Source of the DNA: Gemmatimonas sp. | Lineage (GTDB): Bacteria > Gemmatimonadota > Gemmatimonadetes > Gemmatimonadales > Gemmatimonadaceae | NCBI GenBank assembly: GCA_011390935.1 | Contig: JAABRL010000046.1 | Location: forward strand, 1 to 33,528 | Direction of reading: 5' to 3' | DNA length: 33,528 nt | Part shown: positions 24,988 through 32,626 of the stretch, piece after piece | Position numbering within the stretch: position 1 is the first letter of the stretch | Layout: each line of letters opens with the position of its first letter | The notes under the pieces: generated by a model | Told to the model about the DNA's origin: nothing | Databases searched by the model: none | The model's input: the letters and a program-made list of their open reading frames with translations, nothing else | Program-made: the position numbers and the translations under genes

Positions 24988-25686
24988 TCAACGAGTGGGC
25001 TCGGCGGCGCCCATGGCCGCGAGCATGCGTTCCATGCGGGCGACCTCGGTGGTCTGATCCACCTGCACGTCCGCGGCAAACTTGAACACTTCCGTATCCT
25101 GCCCCGCGCCATCGGTGGCGAACAGATCGCGCACCATTACGACCGCGCCCTTGTGGTGTGCGATCATGAACGTGAGGAAGAGCCGGTCGAACGCCGGTCC
25201 CTGCGCCGCTGCCAGCTCGGCCATCTGGGCGTCCGTCAGCATGCCGGGCATGTGGGCATGATGCGCATGTGCGTCACCGGCGCCGTGCACCATGACCTGA
25301 TGCCCGGTAATGTGCACCTCCGGGACCGGCTGCTCGCGGTCGCGCAACCAACGCTGCATGATCGTGATTTCGTCCTGCTGCGCGTTGATGATGCGCGCGG
25401 CGAGCGTGCGGATCGTCGCACTGGCGCCGTTGGTCGGCGCGAGGTTCGACATGCCCACCGCTTGCGCGTGGTGCCCGATCATGCCGGTCATGAAGCGCAC
25501 ATCCGCGTCGGTGAAGCGCAGTCGCGCGCTGTCGGTGCGTGCGCGCCACAGCGCCTCCATCTCGGCGACCGTCAAACCGTTCGACGTCCCCGCGGTTGGC
25601 GTGACCGAGGGGGACGGACGCGCCCCGGAACAGGCCGCCGTGACGAGCAGGAGGGCGAGGACGAGTATTCGTGGTGAGCGGCTCAT
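24988..25686 (-). CDS. DUF305 lipoprotein, cassette copy 1
   Basis: A 232-residue lipoprotein with a full DUF305 domain, the family that includes the copper-binding periplasmic protein CopM of cyanobacteria. ATG 25686 starts the signal MSRSPRILVLALLLVTAACS, with the lipobox Cys at 19. Paired His motifs typical of the family are FMTGMIGHHAQAVGM (about residue 70) and FLTFMIAHHKGAVVM (about 185). A central His/Met-rich stretch, HAHHAHMPGM, would suit metal binding. Metal binding is inferred from motifs and family, not shown. It lies 24 nt downstream of a YvlD/holin-like gene and 73 nt upstream of the LVIVD gene, so the three may be co-transcribed. Confidence 0.9.
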   Translation of the reverse strand: MSRSPRILVLALLLVTAACSGARPSPSVTPTAGTSNGLTVAEMEALWRARTDSARLRFTDADVRFMTGMIGHHAQAVGMSNLAPTNGASATIRTLAARIINAQQDEITIMQRWLRDREQPVPEVHITGHQVMVHGAGDAHAHHAHMPGMLTDAQMAELAAAQGPAFDRLFLTFMIAHHKGAVVMVRDLFATDGAGQDTEVFKFAADVQVDQTTEVARMERMLAAMGAAEPTR

Positions 25687-25710
25687 GAGCGAACGATCAC
25701 CCCGCATGGG

Positions 25711-26061
25711 TCAGCGAAGCAACAGCCACTGGCCGAGGGTGCCAATGACCGACATCACGAGGGCACCCACCATTGCCGTGCCGAACGACTTCACCTCGAG
25801 GGCATCGGTGACTTTGCTGGTGAGCATCAGCATGATGGCGTTGATCACCCATCGGGTGATGAAGGCGAGCAGCCAGGCGAGGCCGAGCGTGGCAATCGCG
25901 AACACCGTGAAGAACAGCCACCCGAGCAGCGCGTTCAGCACGCCGAAGATGGCCGCCGCCCACATGGCGCCGGTGAAGCTGCGCACGGTGATCCCGGGCA
26001 GAAGCGCGGCGGTGAGGTAAACCGCGACCGACAGGATGAGCCAGGAGAGGAGTAGGGACAT
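25711..26061 (-). CDS. YvlD / phage-holin-4 family membrane protein
   Basis: A 116-residue protein made almost wholly of four hydrophobic segments: LLLSWLILSVAVYLTAALLP, AMWAAAIFGVLNALLGWLFF, VFAIATLGLAWLLAFITRWV and FGTAMVGALVMSVIGTLGQW. The LPGITV segment after helix 1 and the N.L.G..F connection after helix 2 match the Phage_holin_4_2/YvlD family. Despite the name these are usually chromosomal membrane proteins and there is no prophage here. ATG 26061 is my choice; GTG 26070, three codons upstream, is possible. Neither has a good ribosome site. It heads the minus-strand group that continues with DUF305 and LVIVD. Confidence 0.85.
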   Translation of the reverse strand: MSLLLSWLILSVAVYLTAALLPGITVRSFTGAMWAAAIFGVLNALLGWLFFTVFAIATLGLAWLLAFITRWVINAIMLMLTSKVTDALEVKSFGTAMVGALVMSVIGTLGQWLLLR

Positions 26062-26203
26062 GTGGATCACTACGCCCGCGAGGCCCCGAAGTTTCGAGCG
26101 TGACGGAGATCACCGATGCGTTGCTGCCGTCGGGATCGGGCGTCCTGCTGCCGTGGTCGCCACGGCGAGCGTCTCACCGCAAACACCTTTTCCCGATTCT
26201 GGC

Positions 26204-26674
26204 ATGCAGACGCCTGACACGTCCCCTTCCACTGCGCGTCTCTCGATCGCCTTCCTCGTGGGCGCAACCGCCTCGGCGGTCACGAGCGTCGTGGGCCTGA
26301 TCGCGATCGTACCGGAAGACCTGCCGGGGCGCATCCCGTCCGCGACGGAAGTCGCCGTCCTGCTGCTCTGGGTGCTCGCGCTCGGCCTCGGGCACCGATG
26401 GGCAACGCGACGCCATGCCGAGGTGACACCGGCGCCGACGCTCGCCGCGACGCTCCGTCAGCTCCTCTGGGGCGGCGCGGCGTTTCTGCTGCTGGCTGCG
26501 CTCACGCTGCTCGTGGCGCCGGCCCTGACCCTTGCCGCGTCGCGCCTCACCGCTGCGACACTGCTCGCCAACACGTCGCTTCCCCTGCAGCTGCTGCTCG
26601 TGATGCCCATAGGCGTCGTGCTGGCGCTGGGCACCGGTGCCGCGACCGGCTCGCTGGTGCGACCGCGCGGGTGA
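26204..26674 (+). CDS. Small multi-pass membrane protein of unknown function
   Basis: A 156-residue protein I do not recognise. ATG 26204 starts MQTPDTSPSTARL and then a hydrophobic segment (SIAFLVGATASAVTSVVGLI). Further membrane segments are about 45-63 (VAVLLLWVLALGLGHRW), 90-118 (LLWGGAAFLLLAALTLLVA) and 130-150 (LLLVMPIGVVLALGTGA). Four segments with basic loops and no extended soluble domain are visible. There is no clear Shine-Dalgarno, so the start is uncertain, and the gene as a whole is less secure than its neighbours. It is divergent from the YvlD-like gene and lies between the two DUF305-LVIVD cassettes. Confidence 0.5.
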   Translation: MQTPDTSPSTARLSIAFLVGATASAVTSVVGLIAIVPEDLPGRIPSATEVAVLLLWVLALGLGHRWATRRHAEVTPAPTLAATLRQLLWGGAAFLLLAALTLLVAPALTLAASRLTAATLLANTSLPLQLLLVMPIGVVLALGTGAATGSLVRPRG

Positions 26675-26682
26675 GCAGACTG

Positions 26683-26706
26683 CAACGGCAACAGCAACGG
26701 CAACAG
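26683..26706. repeat. Short tandem repeat, CAACGGCAACAG x2
   Basis: Two perfect 12-bp units (26683-26694 and 26695-26706), each two near-identical hexamers CAACRG, directly after the small membrane protein stop. Such a run can vary by slippage. No function is evident. Confidence 0.7.
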
Positions 26707-26741
26707 AGTGGGAGAAGAACCACCAAGCAGAACAAGGGGTG

Positions 26742-26793
26742 ACAAGGCATCCTTGCAGTAGGCCGGCTCCGACCAAAGACGGCGATGCCTTGT
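26742..26793. terminator. Stem-loop between convergent genes
   Basis: ACAAGGCATC (26742-26751) pairs perfectly with GATGCCTTGT (26784-26793) over a 32-nt loop. It is followed on the plus strand by a pyrimidine-rich tract (TCCATCTTCCTCTTCTT). It lies in the 220-bp gap between the plus-strand membrane gene and the end of LVIVD copy 2. A shared transcript end is plausible, although the loop is long for an intrinsic terminator. Confidence 0.45.
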
Positions 26794-26894
26794 TCCATCT
26801 TCCTCTTCTTGACGTTTCTTTCCCCCGTTCAGTTGAGGTTGCGGTCGCTGGTGCAGGTCACATCAGCACGCCACCAGCAACACCCGCCCCGCAA

Positions 26895-28730
26895 TCAGCG
26901 CGTGTCGTTCGCCAGATCGCGGATCGCCGCGGCCATCGCCCGCACCCGCTCCGCATCCTGCGCGCCAGACACATCGCGATCCACCTGCGTCGCGAGCGCG
27001 GTCAACGCGGTGCGACGCGCCGCACCCGACTGCCGCTCCGCCGCATCAAGCGCCTGCCCGATCACCGTCGTACGCGCCGCGGCCAGCCCGCTCCCTCGCA
27101 CCAGCTGGTCGAGGTAGGACCGCACCACCGGGAACGCCGCCGGCCACGTGATGCGTGGCTGGCTCTGCGGATTGAACTCGTCCATCATCACCAGCTTCGC
27201 CGCGGCGATCTCGTTCGCCGACAGATGCTCACTTGGCACCAGCTCCAGAATGTCGAGCCCACGCGCCATTTCGGACGAGTAGATGTAGCCGTTGTACCAG
27301 TACGCGCCCCACGAGCCGGCGATCGTGCCACGTGCGCGGCTCACGGCGGCGTTCGGATCGTCCGACGGCGGTGCGTCCACGGGCCCGCGATCGAAGAAGC
27401 CGATCTCGTACGGCTTGTCTTCATCGGTGAAGTCGATGAGGTTCACGCCGCCCTGATACCACCCCTGCACCATCAGGTCACGCCCCGGCACCGGAATGAG
27501 CGAGCCATTGTGCGACACGCAGTTTTCCTGCGCCGTCTGTGCCGTGGGAATCTTGAAGTACGCGTGCTGCTTGAACTTGCGATCGGCGCCGATCACGAGC
27601 GTGGTGTTGCCGCCCATCTCCAGCGGGTGCATGGACTGACAGTTAGGCGACGTGCCGCCGCCCCACTCGTCGGTGAACACCACCTTCTTGCCATCGTTGC
27701 TGAACACGGCCGTGTGCCACAGCGAGAAGTTCGTATCGGCCACGGCATCGAGGCGACGCGGACGCTCCGGATCGGAGATGTCGATGAGCAGCCCGTAGCT
27801 GCCACACGCGCCGGCGAGCAGTCCCATTTCCGGATACACGGTCACATCATGACAGTTGCGCGGGCCGGTGTTCATGTACTCGGCCATCTCGGCGCTGTCC
27901 GCACCGGCGATCGGACGAGCCGCGCGCGCACGACCACCGCGCGCCGGCGCCGGGCCGAGTCCGGTGAAGACGCGTGCACCCGTCACCACTTCTGCGTCCT
28001 GCGGACGACGCACGTCCACCTTGATGACATCGAGGCGGAAGAGCGAGTTCGATTCATCGGCGGGGTTTGCGCCGTTCTTGCAGCCGGCGAGCTCCGTATC
28101 CGGACGCGCCCCCTGACTGCCCGACACGTACGCGTACACCACGTTGCGATCGGTCTTGCTGGGAATCAGCGTGTGCGTGTGCGAGCCTTTGCACGTCTGT
28201 ACGTTCTTGATGAGACGTGGCGTGCTCGGATTGCTCACATCGTAAATGCGCACGCCCGCCATGTGATCCTTGCCGTCCGACACGCCGCCCTTGGCGCAGT
28301 CGTTGCGATTGCCGGCGCCTTCCGCCGACACGAAGAGCAGATTGCCGTAGATGGACGGATCGCCCTGCGACGTGATGCACGGCACCACGGACACCAACTG
28401 CGGCTTGGTCGGATCCTTCACGTCCCAGATCGAAAAGCCGGCGAAGTTGCCCTGGTACACCAGGGTGCCGCGGAACGCGAGATCCGAGTTCACAAACGTG
28501 AGGCCGCGTATGGAATCGAACTCGGCGGGCTTCGGCGCGACGGAGAGCAGACGCATCCCCTCGATCGCGATGCCGGCGTCCTTGAGGCCGGGCTTCAGCG
28601 AATTGCGGGGATCGGTCGCGCTCGGATACGTCTGGGCGTGCAACGAGGCAGCGAGCGGAGCAAACACGGCCGCCGCAGCAAGCGCGACCGAGCAACGAGT
28701 GACCAACGAGCCGAAGCGGGGGGTTCGCAT
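26895..28730 (-). CDS. LVIVD-repeat beta-propeller exported protein, cassette copy 2
   Basis: A 611-residue exported protein, paralogous to 22947-24914. ATG 28730 is supported by GGAG 9 nt upstream; the frame is open 13 codons further. Unlike copy 1 its signal peptide looks like a type I signal (CSVALAAAAVFAPLAASLHA, cut near HAQ), so it would be soluble or surface-bound, not lipidated. The repeats and Cys/His islands match copy 1: FSIWDVKDPTKP, RNDCAKGG, TCKGSHTH, CHDVTVYP, SLWHTAVF, EWGGGTSPNC, ENCVSHNGS. The helical tail (LTALATQVDRDVSGA) is kept too. It has an insert RAPARGGRARAA in the middle, near the ring of copy 1 insert differences. It follows DUF305 copy 2 by 46 nt, a gap with an A/T run of seven. 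Confidence 0.88.
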   Translation of the reverse strand: MRTPRFGSLVTRCSVALAAAAVFAPLAASLHAQTYPSATDPRNSLKPGLKDAGIAIEGMRLLSVAPKPAEFDSIRGLTFVNSDLAFRGTLVYQGNFAGFSIWDVKDPTKPQLVSVVPCITSQGDPSIYGNLLFVSAEGAGNRNDCAKGGVSDGKDHMAGVRIYDVSNPSTPRLIKNVQTCKGSHTHTLIPSKTDRNVVYAYVSGSQGARPDTELAGCKNGANPADESNSLFRLDVIKVDVRRPQDAEVVTGARVFTGLGPAPARGGRARAARPIAGADSAEMAEYMNTGPRNCHDVTVYPEMGLLAGACGSYGLLIDISDPERPRRLDAVADTNFSLWHTAVFSNDGKKVVFTDEWGGGTSPNCQSMHPLEMGGNTTLVIGADRKFKQHAYFKIPTAQTAQENCVSHNGSLIPVPGRDLMVQGWYQGGVNLIDFTDEDKPYEIGFFDRGPVDAPPSDDPNAAVSRARGTIAGSWGAYWYNGYIYSSEMARGLDILELVPSEHLSANEIAAAKLVMMDEFNPQSQPRITWPAAFPVVRSYLDQLVRGSGLAAARTTVIGQALDAAERQSGAARRTALTALATQVDRDVSGAQDAERVRAMAAAIRDLANDTR

Positions 28731-28776
28731 GCGGCGCAACTCCGAAAAAAAGGCGGGAAGGAACAACACGAGCAGA

Positions 28777-29466
28777 TCAGGGCAACTCGGCGAGCATCTG
28801 GGACATCAGGCCGATCTCGGCCAGCTGCGATGTTTCCACTTCGTTGGCGAGCACGTTGATGTCAACTTCCTGCGCAGCGCGGGGCGAGCGCAGCAGGTCG
28901 GCCACCATGGTGAGGGCGCCTTCGTGATGCCGAATCATGAGGGTGAGAAACAGGCGATCGAAGTTGGTCCCGCGCGCCTGCTCCAGTTCGGCGAGATCGG
29001 ACGCGGTGAGCATGCCGGGCATGGACATGCCGCGCCAGGAGGAGGTGTCGGGCACGAACTGTTCATACTCGCGCAGCCACTGCTGCATGAGCTGAATCTC
29101 CCCCGCCTGCGACAGGTCGATCTTCTGCGCCAGCTTGAGCACGCGCGCACTCGCGCCCGCCGCGTCGGCCATGCGCGTCATGTGCACGGCTTGGGCGTGG
29201 TGGGCAATCATGCCCTGCATGAACTGGACATCGGCCTCGGTGATCAGCGATCCGGGTTTGATCACGATCGGCGGCGCGTCGGGCATGTGATGGTGGTGGG
29301 CCATGTCGGCGGCGGGGGCCGCCGGGGTGGCCGGCGCCGGAGCGGCGTTCGCCTGGGGCGCCGCCGCAGGGCGAGGAGAAGGCGTCGCGGAGGGTGCGCA
29401 CGCAGCGCACAGCAACACCGTCGCGATGGCGGTGAGTCTCTGAATCACGGGAGGGATCACGGGCAC
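28777..29466 (-). CDS. DUF305 lipoprotein, cassette copy 2
   Basis: A 229-residue DUF305 lipoprotein. It starts with GTG; 29466 is the furthest choice and GTGs at 29460 and 29448 are alternatives, as no ribosome site decides. The signal ends in the lipobox LLCAAC (Cys23), followed by an Ala/Pro linker (about 25-50). A His run MAHHHHMPD lies just before the DUF305 domain. The domain contains FMQGMIAHHAQAVHM and LMIRHHEGALTMV, the same paired-His motifs as copy 1, and a Met-rich WRGMSMPGM loop. These suggest copper or another soft metal, by analogy with CopM; no binding is demonstrated. It is followed after 46 nt by LVIVD copy 2 on the same strand. Confidence 0.88.
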   Translation of the reverse strand: MPVIPPVIQRLTAIATVLLCAACAPSATPSPRPAAAPQANAAPAPATPAAPAADMAHHHHMPDAPPIVIKPGSLITEADVQFMQGMIAHHAQAVHMTRMADAAGASARVLKLAQKIDLSQAGEIQLMQQWLREYEQFVPDTSSWRGMSMPGMLTASDLAELEQARGTNFDRLFLTLMIRHHEGALTMVADLLRSPRAAQEVDINVLANEVETSQLAEIGLMSQMLAELP

Positions 29467-29565
29467 ATGGCAAGTCGTAGGGAATGAGCCTGTAGCAGCC
29501 TACCGAGAGAACGCACGCCCCGCCAGCCGTGTTGGGGCAAGCCACCCCCGGGCGGCTCCCCGAGC

Positions 29566-29907
29566 TCACCGCTTGCCGCCCCCCTTTCTGGGCGCCTTGG
29601 GCCTGGGCGCTGGCAGCGCCGCGGCCGTGTCACGCACGAGGTCAGCGATGAGCGTCGCGTCGTCGAGCAGTTCATCGAGCACCGGCTGCGGCTTCGCCTC
29701 CGGGTACGGCGCATCATGCGGGCACCCGCGCACCCGATCTGCCGTGGTGGCCGTTGGCTTGAGAAAGCACCGATTGTCGCACACCAGCATGACCACTTTC
29801 CCGTCGCAGTAGATCGCGTACTCGCCGAACATCTTGCGCGACTCCACGCGGCCGGCGTTGCGGGCCTGTTCGACCACGAACGCCACGAACGATGCGTCCG
29901 ACGCCAT
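29566..29907 (-). CDS. TfoX N-terminal domain protein
   Basis: A 113-residue stand-alone TfoX-N (Sxy N-terminal) domain. ATG 29907 is chosen because it overlaps the upstream TAA by one base (TAATG) and GGGGG lies upstream. The signature RKMFGEYAIYCDGKVVMLV lies near residue 25, then NRCFLKPT. The Sxy C-terminal domain is absent, so it is not a full competence regulator; such single-domain proteins are common and of unknown role. The C-terminal tail is basic (PRPKAPRKGGGKR). Coupling to the upstream membrane protein suggests co-expression, but no functional link is known. Confidence 0.85.
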   Translation of the reverse strand: MASDASFVAFVVEQARNAGRVESRKMFGEYAIYCDGKVVMLVCDNRCFLKPTATTADRVRGCPHDAPYPEAKPQPVLDELLDDATLIADLVRDTAAALPAPRPKAPRKGGGKR

Positions 29908-30866
29908 TACCACATCCCCCAGATGACCGAGTCAACCACTCTGTGCCCGCGGTTCGAAAGCCCTCGCTCCTCGACGCGGCGTCCGATGGTGTAGGCGCGA
30001 TAGGCGGGCGGCGTTGGCAAGGCGCTATCCATGCGCACGTGCAGGGTGAAGCCCAGGTCGTGCATTTCGAGACGCTCGTCCGCGGACGCGTCGATGTCCA
30101 CCACCGCGCGAGCACGCGTGCCATCCGGGTTGGCATAGAACAGGCGCGGCGGTTTGTGCCAACCCTGATTCGCCTCGAATTGCGTGCGCAGCACACCGGT
30201 GTCGGGGATGCGATAGACACGAGCACCGTCCTCGTACTCCGCAGGCGCGCCGGTACTGTCACCATGAATGATCACTACCGGACCGGTGAACCCCAACGGC
30301 AGCAGGTGGATCTCGGGCTCGGCGCGGTACAGCGCCACGTTCAACATCATCACCAGGTAGGGCAATACGAGCAGGCCCGACACCGTGACGCCGGCACGCA
30401 CGACCAATCCGGACCAGTCGAAGGAGGAGGCACCATCGAGGCCCGGTGGCAAACCACAGACTCGCGCGGCGATGAATAGCGCACCACCGCACGCAATCGC
30501 CCAGATCGCGCCGTACGGCACCCCGAACATTGCCAGCATCCCGCCCAACACCAGCGTCACCGGCACGACCACCCCCACACCGACGACTGCGCCGGCGGCG
30601 ATCAGGAGCCACGATCGTGGCGCCGCCCCCCGACCGCGCACCCGAAGCCCCGCAACGATGCTCGGCGCGACCACCGCCAGCGCGACCGTCGGGACGATGG
30701 AGAACACCGCGAAGGCGATGAGATCATTGCTGAAGCCATCAGTCAGCAGCACCGCCAGCGCGCCCAGCGCACCGGCCAATACCGGAGTGGTCAACAGCAC
30801 CACCACGCGCACGCGCCAGCGCCATGAGCGCGGAACCCCACGCTGGGTCGTCTCACGATCCTTCAT
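29907..30866 (-). CDS. Membrane protein with extracytoplasmic DUF6843-like domain
   Basis: A 319-residue protein with about five hydrophobic segments in the first 170 residues (for example VVLLTTPVLAGALGALAVLL and LLIAAGAVVGVGVVVPVTLV). After the last segment comes a soluble domain of about 130 residues with GFTGPVVIIHG, RVYRIPDTGVLRTQFEANQG and PRLFYANPDGT. The soluble part resembles DUF6843 proteins, as far as I recall; I cannot confirm this. ATG 30866 is the best start by position, though the Shine-Dalgarno sits too close; TTG 30896 is an alternative. Its TAA overlaps the TfoX-like ATG. Confidence 0.7.
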   Translation of the reverse strand: MKDRETTQRGVPRSWRWRVRVVVLLTTPVLAGALGALAVLLTDGFSNDLIAFAVFSIVPTVALAVVAPSIVAGLRVRGRGAAPRSWLLIAAGAVVGVGVVVPVTLVLGGMLAMFGVPYGAIWAIACGGALFIAARVCGLPPGLDGASSFDWSGLVVRAGVTVSGLLVLPYLVMMLNVALYRAEPEIHLLPLGFTGPVVIIHGDSTGAPAEYEDGARVYRIPDTGVLRTQFEANQGWHKPPRLFYANPDGTRARAVVDIDASADERLEMHDLGFTLHVRMDSALPTPPAYRAYTIGRRVEERGLSNRGHRVVDSVIWGMW

Positions 30867-30905
30867 CTTCCAACGTTGCGTGCCGCTCGTCGGCAAGGCA
30901 ACTCA

Positions 30906-30959
30906 CACGAGTGTCCCCCTGGCGAGACCGCGGCGTCCTCGTGGGCGGACACTCTCGTG
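30906..30959. promoter_or_regulatory. Inverted repeat in the divergent region before the DUF3300 gene
   Basis: CACGAGTGTCC (30906-30916) is the inverse of GGACACTCTCGTG (30947-30959) apart from a 2-nt insertion. It lies in the 202-bp gap between the minus-strand membrane protein and the DUF3300 gene, which must hold both promoters. It could be an operator or a leader hairpin. A shorter inverted pair, ACACAAC and GTTGTGT (30984-30990, 31035-31041), follows. Confidence 0.35.
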
Positions 30960-31068
30960 CGCGGACTCGCGCAAGTGATTGCGACACAACAAGCGCCTCA
31001 GTGGCACGCCCTGTGCACCCAGGGGTAGTGTGGAGTTGTGTTGTTTCCGACCCGGACCGGAGGTCCTG

Positions 31069-32595
31069 ATGGTCAATCGCATTGCAACGCTCGGCCGAAC
31101 GCTCGCCGTGCTCGTGGCCTCAATGGCCGTCATGCCGTCGCCCGGCAGCGCACAGGATGGAGCGCTGCGTCAGCAGGCGGCGCTGGAGGAGCGCTATAGC
31201 GCCAACGAGATCGACAATCTTGTCGGGCCGGTCGCGCTGTACCCCGATGCGCTGCTCGCGCAGGTGCTCGTGGCCTCCACCTTTCCTGAGCAGGTGGAGG
31301 ACGCCGCGCGCTTCGTGCGCCTGAATGGCACCGATGACATCGACGCCCAGCCATGGGATGTGAGCGTGAAGGCGGTGGCGCACTACCTCTCGGCGTTGAA
31401 CGTGATGGCCGAGAAGATCGACTGGACCGCCGCACTGGGTCGGGCATACGCCGGTCAGTCCACCGAAGTGATGGAGTCGGTGCAGCGACTTCGTGCGCAG
31501 GCGGACGCGCACGGCAATCTCGTGTCCAATGAGCAGCAGCAGATCGTGCGCGAAGGCGAGCAGCAGTATGTGATCGTACCCACGCAGCCGCAGGTGATCT
31601 ACGTGCCCACGTACGATCCGTATTTCGCGTTCTCGCGACCGCTGTTCGGATCGGGCTTTCGCACGCCGTTCTGGTCGTTCGGGGTGGGTTATCCGATCGG
31701 CAGTTGGCTCATTTACGACTTTCATTGGGGGCGCCGCTCGCTGTTCTACCACGGCTGGCACCCCAACTACTTCCACTATGCCGGTGGGTGGCGCGCGCGC
31801 TCCTTCCCGTTCATCCGCATCACGAACGTGTATGTGAATCCGCGCTTTCGCGATGTGTACGTGAACGACGGCATCTGGCGGCGTCCGATCAACTACGGCA
31901 ACGTGAATCGGTACGCGAGCGTGCATCGCGATACGCCGGTGGGCGGTCGCTCACGTTCCGGTTGGGACAACGTCGGTGACGGGCGGAGCCGCGATCGGCA
32001 GCCGTCAGCCGGCAGCGCCGATCGTCTGGAGCGCACCCTCGGGGCACGCGATGCCGCGGGCGCGGTGACGCGCGCCGGTGCGGTGCGCGGCGCGATGGAG
32101 GGTAGCAACATGGTGCGTACGCGTGAGGCACCATCGCGCGCTGAGGTCATGCGTTCACCGTCCACCACGCAGCGTGTGGCACCCACGCGGGCGCCGTCCA
32201 CAACGCAACGGGCCGCACCCGCCCGTGCACCATCAAGCAATGAGCGCGTGGCACCCACGCGGGCGCCGTCCACAACGCAACGGGCCGCACCCGCCCGTGC
32301 ACCATCAACCAATGAGCGTGTGGCGCCCACGCGAACACCGTCCACGACGCAACGTGCGGCGCCCACGCGAACACCGTCACCGACGCAACGTGCGGCGCCC
32401 ACGCGTGCACCATCAACGACGCAGCGCGCTGCGCCAACCCGTGCCCCCGCCCCACGTGAGCGCGCCGCACCCGCGCGTGCCCCGACACCCGCTCGACAGG
32501 CGGCGCCGGCCCGCCCCGCATCGCCAGCGCGCGAAACGGCCGCGCCGTCGCGCGGCGGACGGGTGGAGCGCGCGGCGGGCAGCCGCCCCGGCTAA
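31069..32595 (+). CDS. Exported DUF3300 protein with a repetitive C-terminal tail
   Basis: A 508-residue exported protein. ATG 31069 has a strong GGAGGT 5-7 nt upstream; the frame is open further. The signal peptide ends near PGSAQ. The DUF3300 domain (about residues 44-200) contains LVGPVALYPDALLAQVLVAS, NGTDDIDAQPWDVSVKAVAH and VIYVPTYDPYFAF, which define this family of unknown function. A Trp/Tyr/His-rich middle part (WHPNYFHYAGGWRARSFPF) is also typical. From about residue 364 the chain is a low-complexity tail of 12-residue units PSTTQRAAPARA, basic and Pro/Ala-rich. The tail probably interacts with wall or surface polymers, which is inference. Confidence 0.9.
   Translation: MVNRIATLGRTLAVLVASMAVMPSPGSAQDGALRQQAALEERYSANEIDNLVGPVALYPDALLAQVLVASTFPEQVEDAARFVRLNGTDDIDAQPWDVSVKAVAHYLSALNVMAEKIDWTAALGRAYAGQSTEVMESVQRLRAQADAHGNLVSNEQQQIVREGEQQYVIVPTQPQVIYVPTYDPYFAFSRPLFGSGFRTPFWSFGVGYPIGSWLIYDFHWGRRSLFYHGWHPNYFHYAGGWRARSFPFIRITNVYVNPRFRDVYVNDGIWRRPINYGNVNRYASVHRDTPVGGRSRSGWDNVGDGRSRDRQPSAGSADRLERTLGARDAAGAVTRAGAVRGAMEGSNMVRTREAPSRAEVMRSPSTTQRVAPTRAPSTTQRAAPARAPSSNERVAPTRAPSTTQRAAPARAPSTNERVAPTRTPSTTQRAAPTRTPSPTQRAAPTRAPSTTQRAAPTRAPAPRERAAPARAPTPARQAAPARPASPARETAAPSRGGRVERAAGSRPG
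32158..32517 (+). repeat. In-gene 36-bp tandem repeats (12-residue protein units)
   Basis: About ten units of 36 bp encode PS(T)TQR(A/V)AP(T/A)R(A/T) variants. There is a higher-order 72-bp period: 61 bp at 32176-32236 are identical to 32248-32308. This indicates recent expansion by slippage or unequal exchange. The last units (from about 32446) are degenerate. Confidence 0.85.
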
Positions 32596-32605
32596 CCGGG
32601 GCGGC
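32582..32605 (+). terminator. Perfect hairpin over the DUF3300 stop codon
   Basis: GCCGCCCCGG (32582-32591) pairs with CCGGGGCGGC (32596-32605) around the loop CTAA, so the TAA stop codon (32593-32595) lies in the loop. No T-run follows and the rhodanese gene begins 22 nt later, so it could attenuate rather than end transcription. Confidence 0.55.
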
Positions 32606-32626
32606 CGCGTCCGCTAGCTTTCAACC

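Noticed and set aside
25711..26061. Prophage or lysis cassette suggested by a holin-family protein
   Set aside because: No phage structural, integrase or endolysin gene is nearby; the family is mainly chromosomal YvlD-like membrane proteins.
26637..28859. A 740-codon plus-strand open frame over LVIVD copy 2
   Set aside because: Its peptide is Arg/His-rich low complexity typical of the antisense of GC-rich genes; the opposite strand has signal peptide, repeats and a paralogue.
29566..29907. Competence regulator Sxy/TfoX
   Set aside because: Only the N-terminal domain is present and no competence genes are nearby.
32158..32517. CRISPR array suggested by a 36-bp period
   Set aside because: The units are contiguous, in frame with a protein gene, and there are no spacers.
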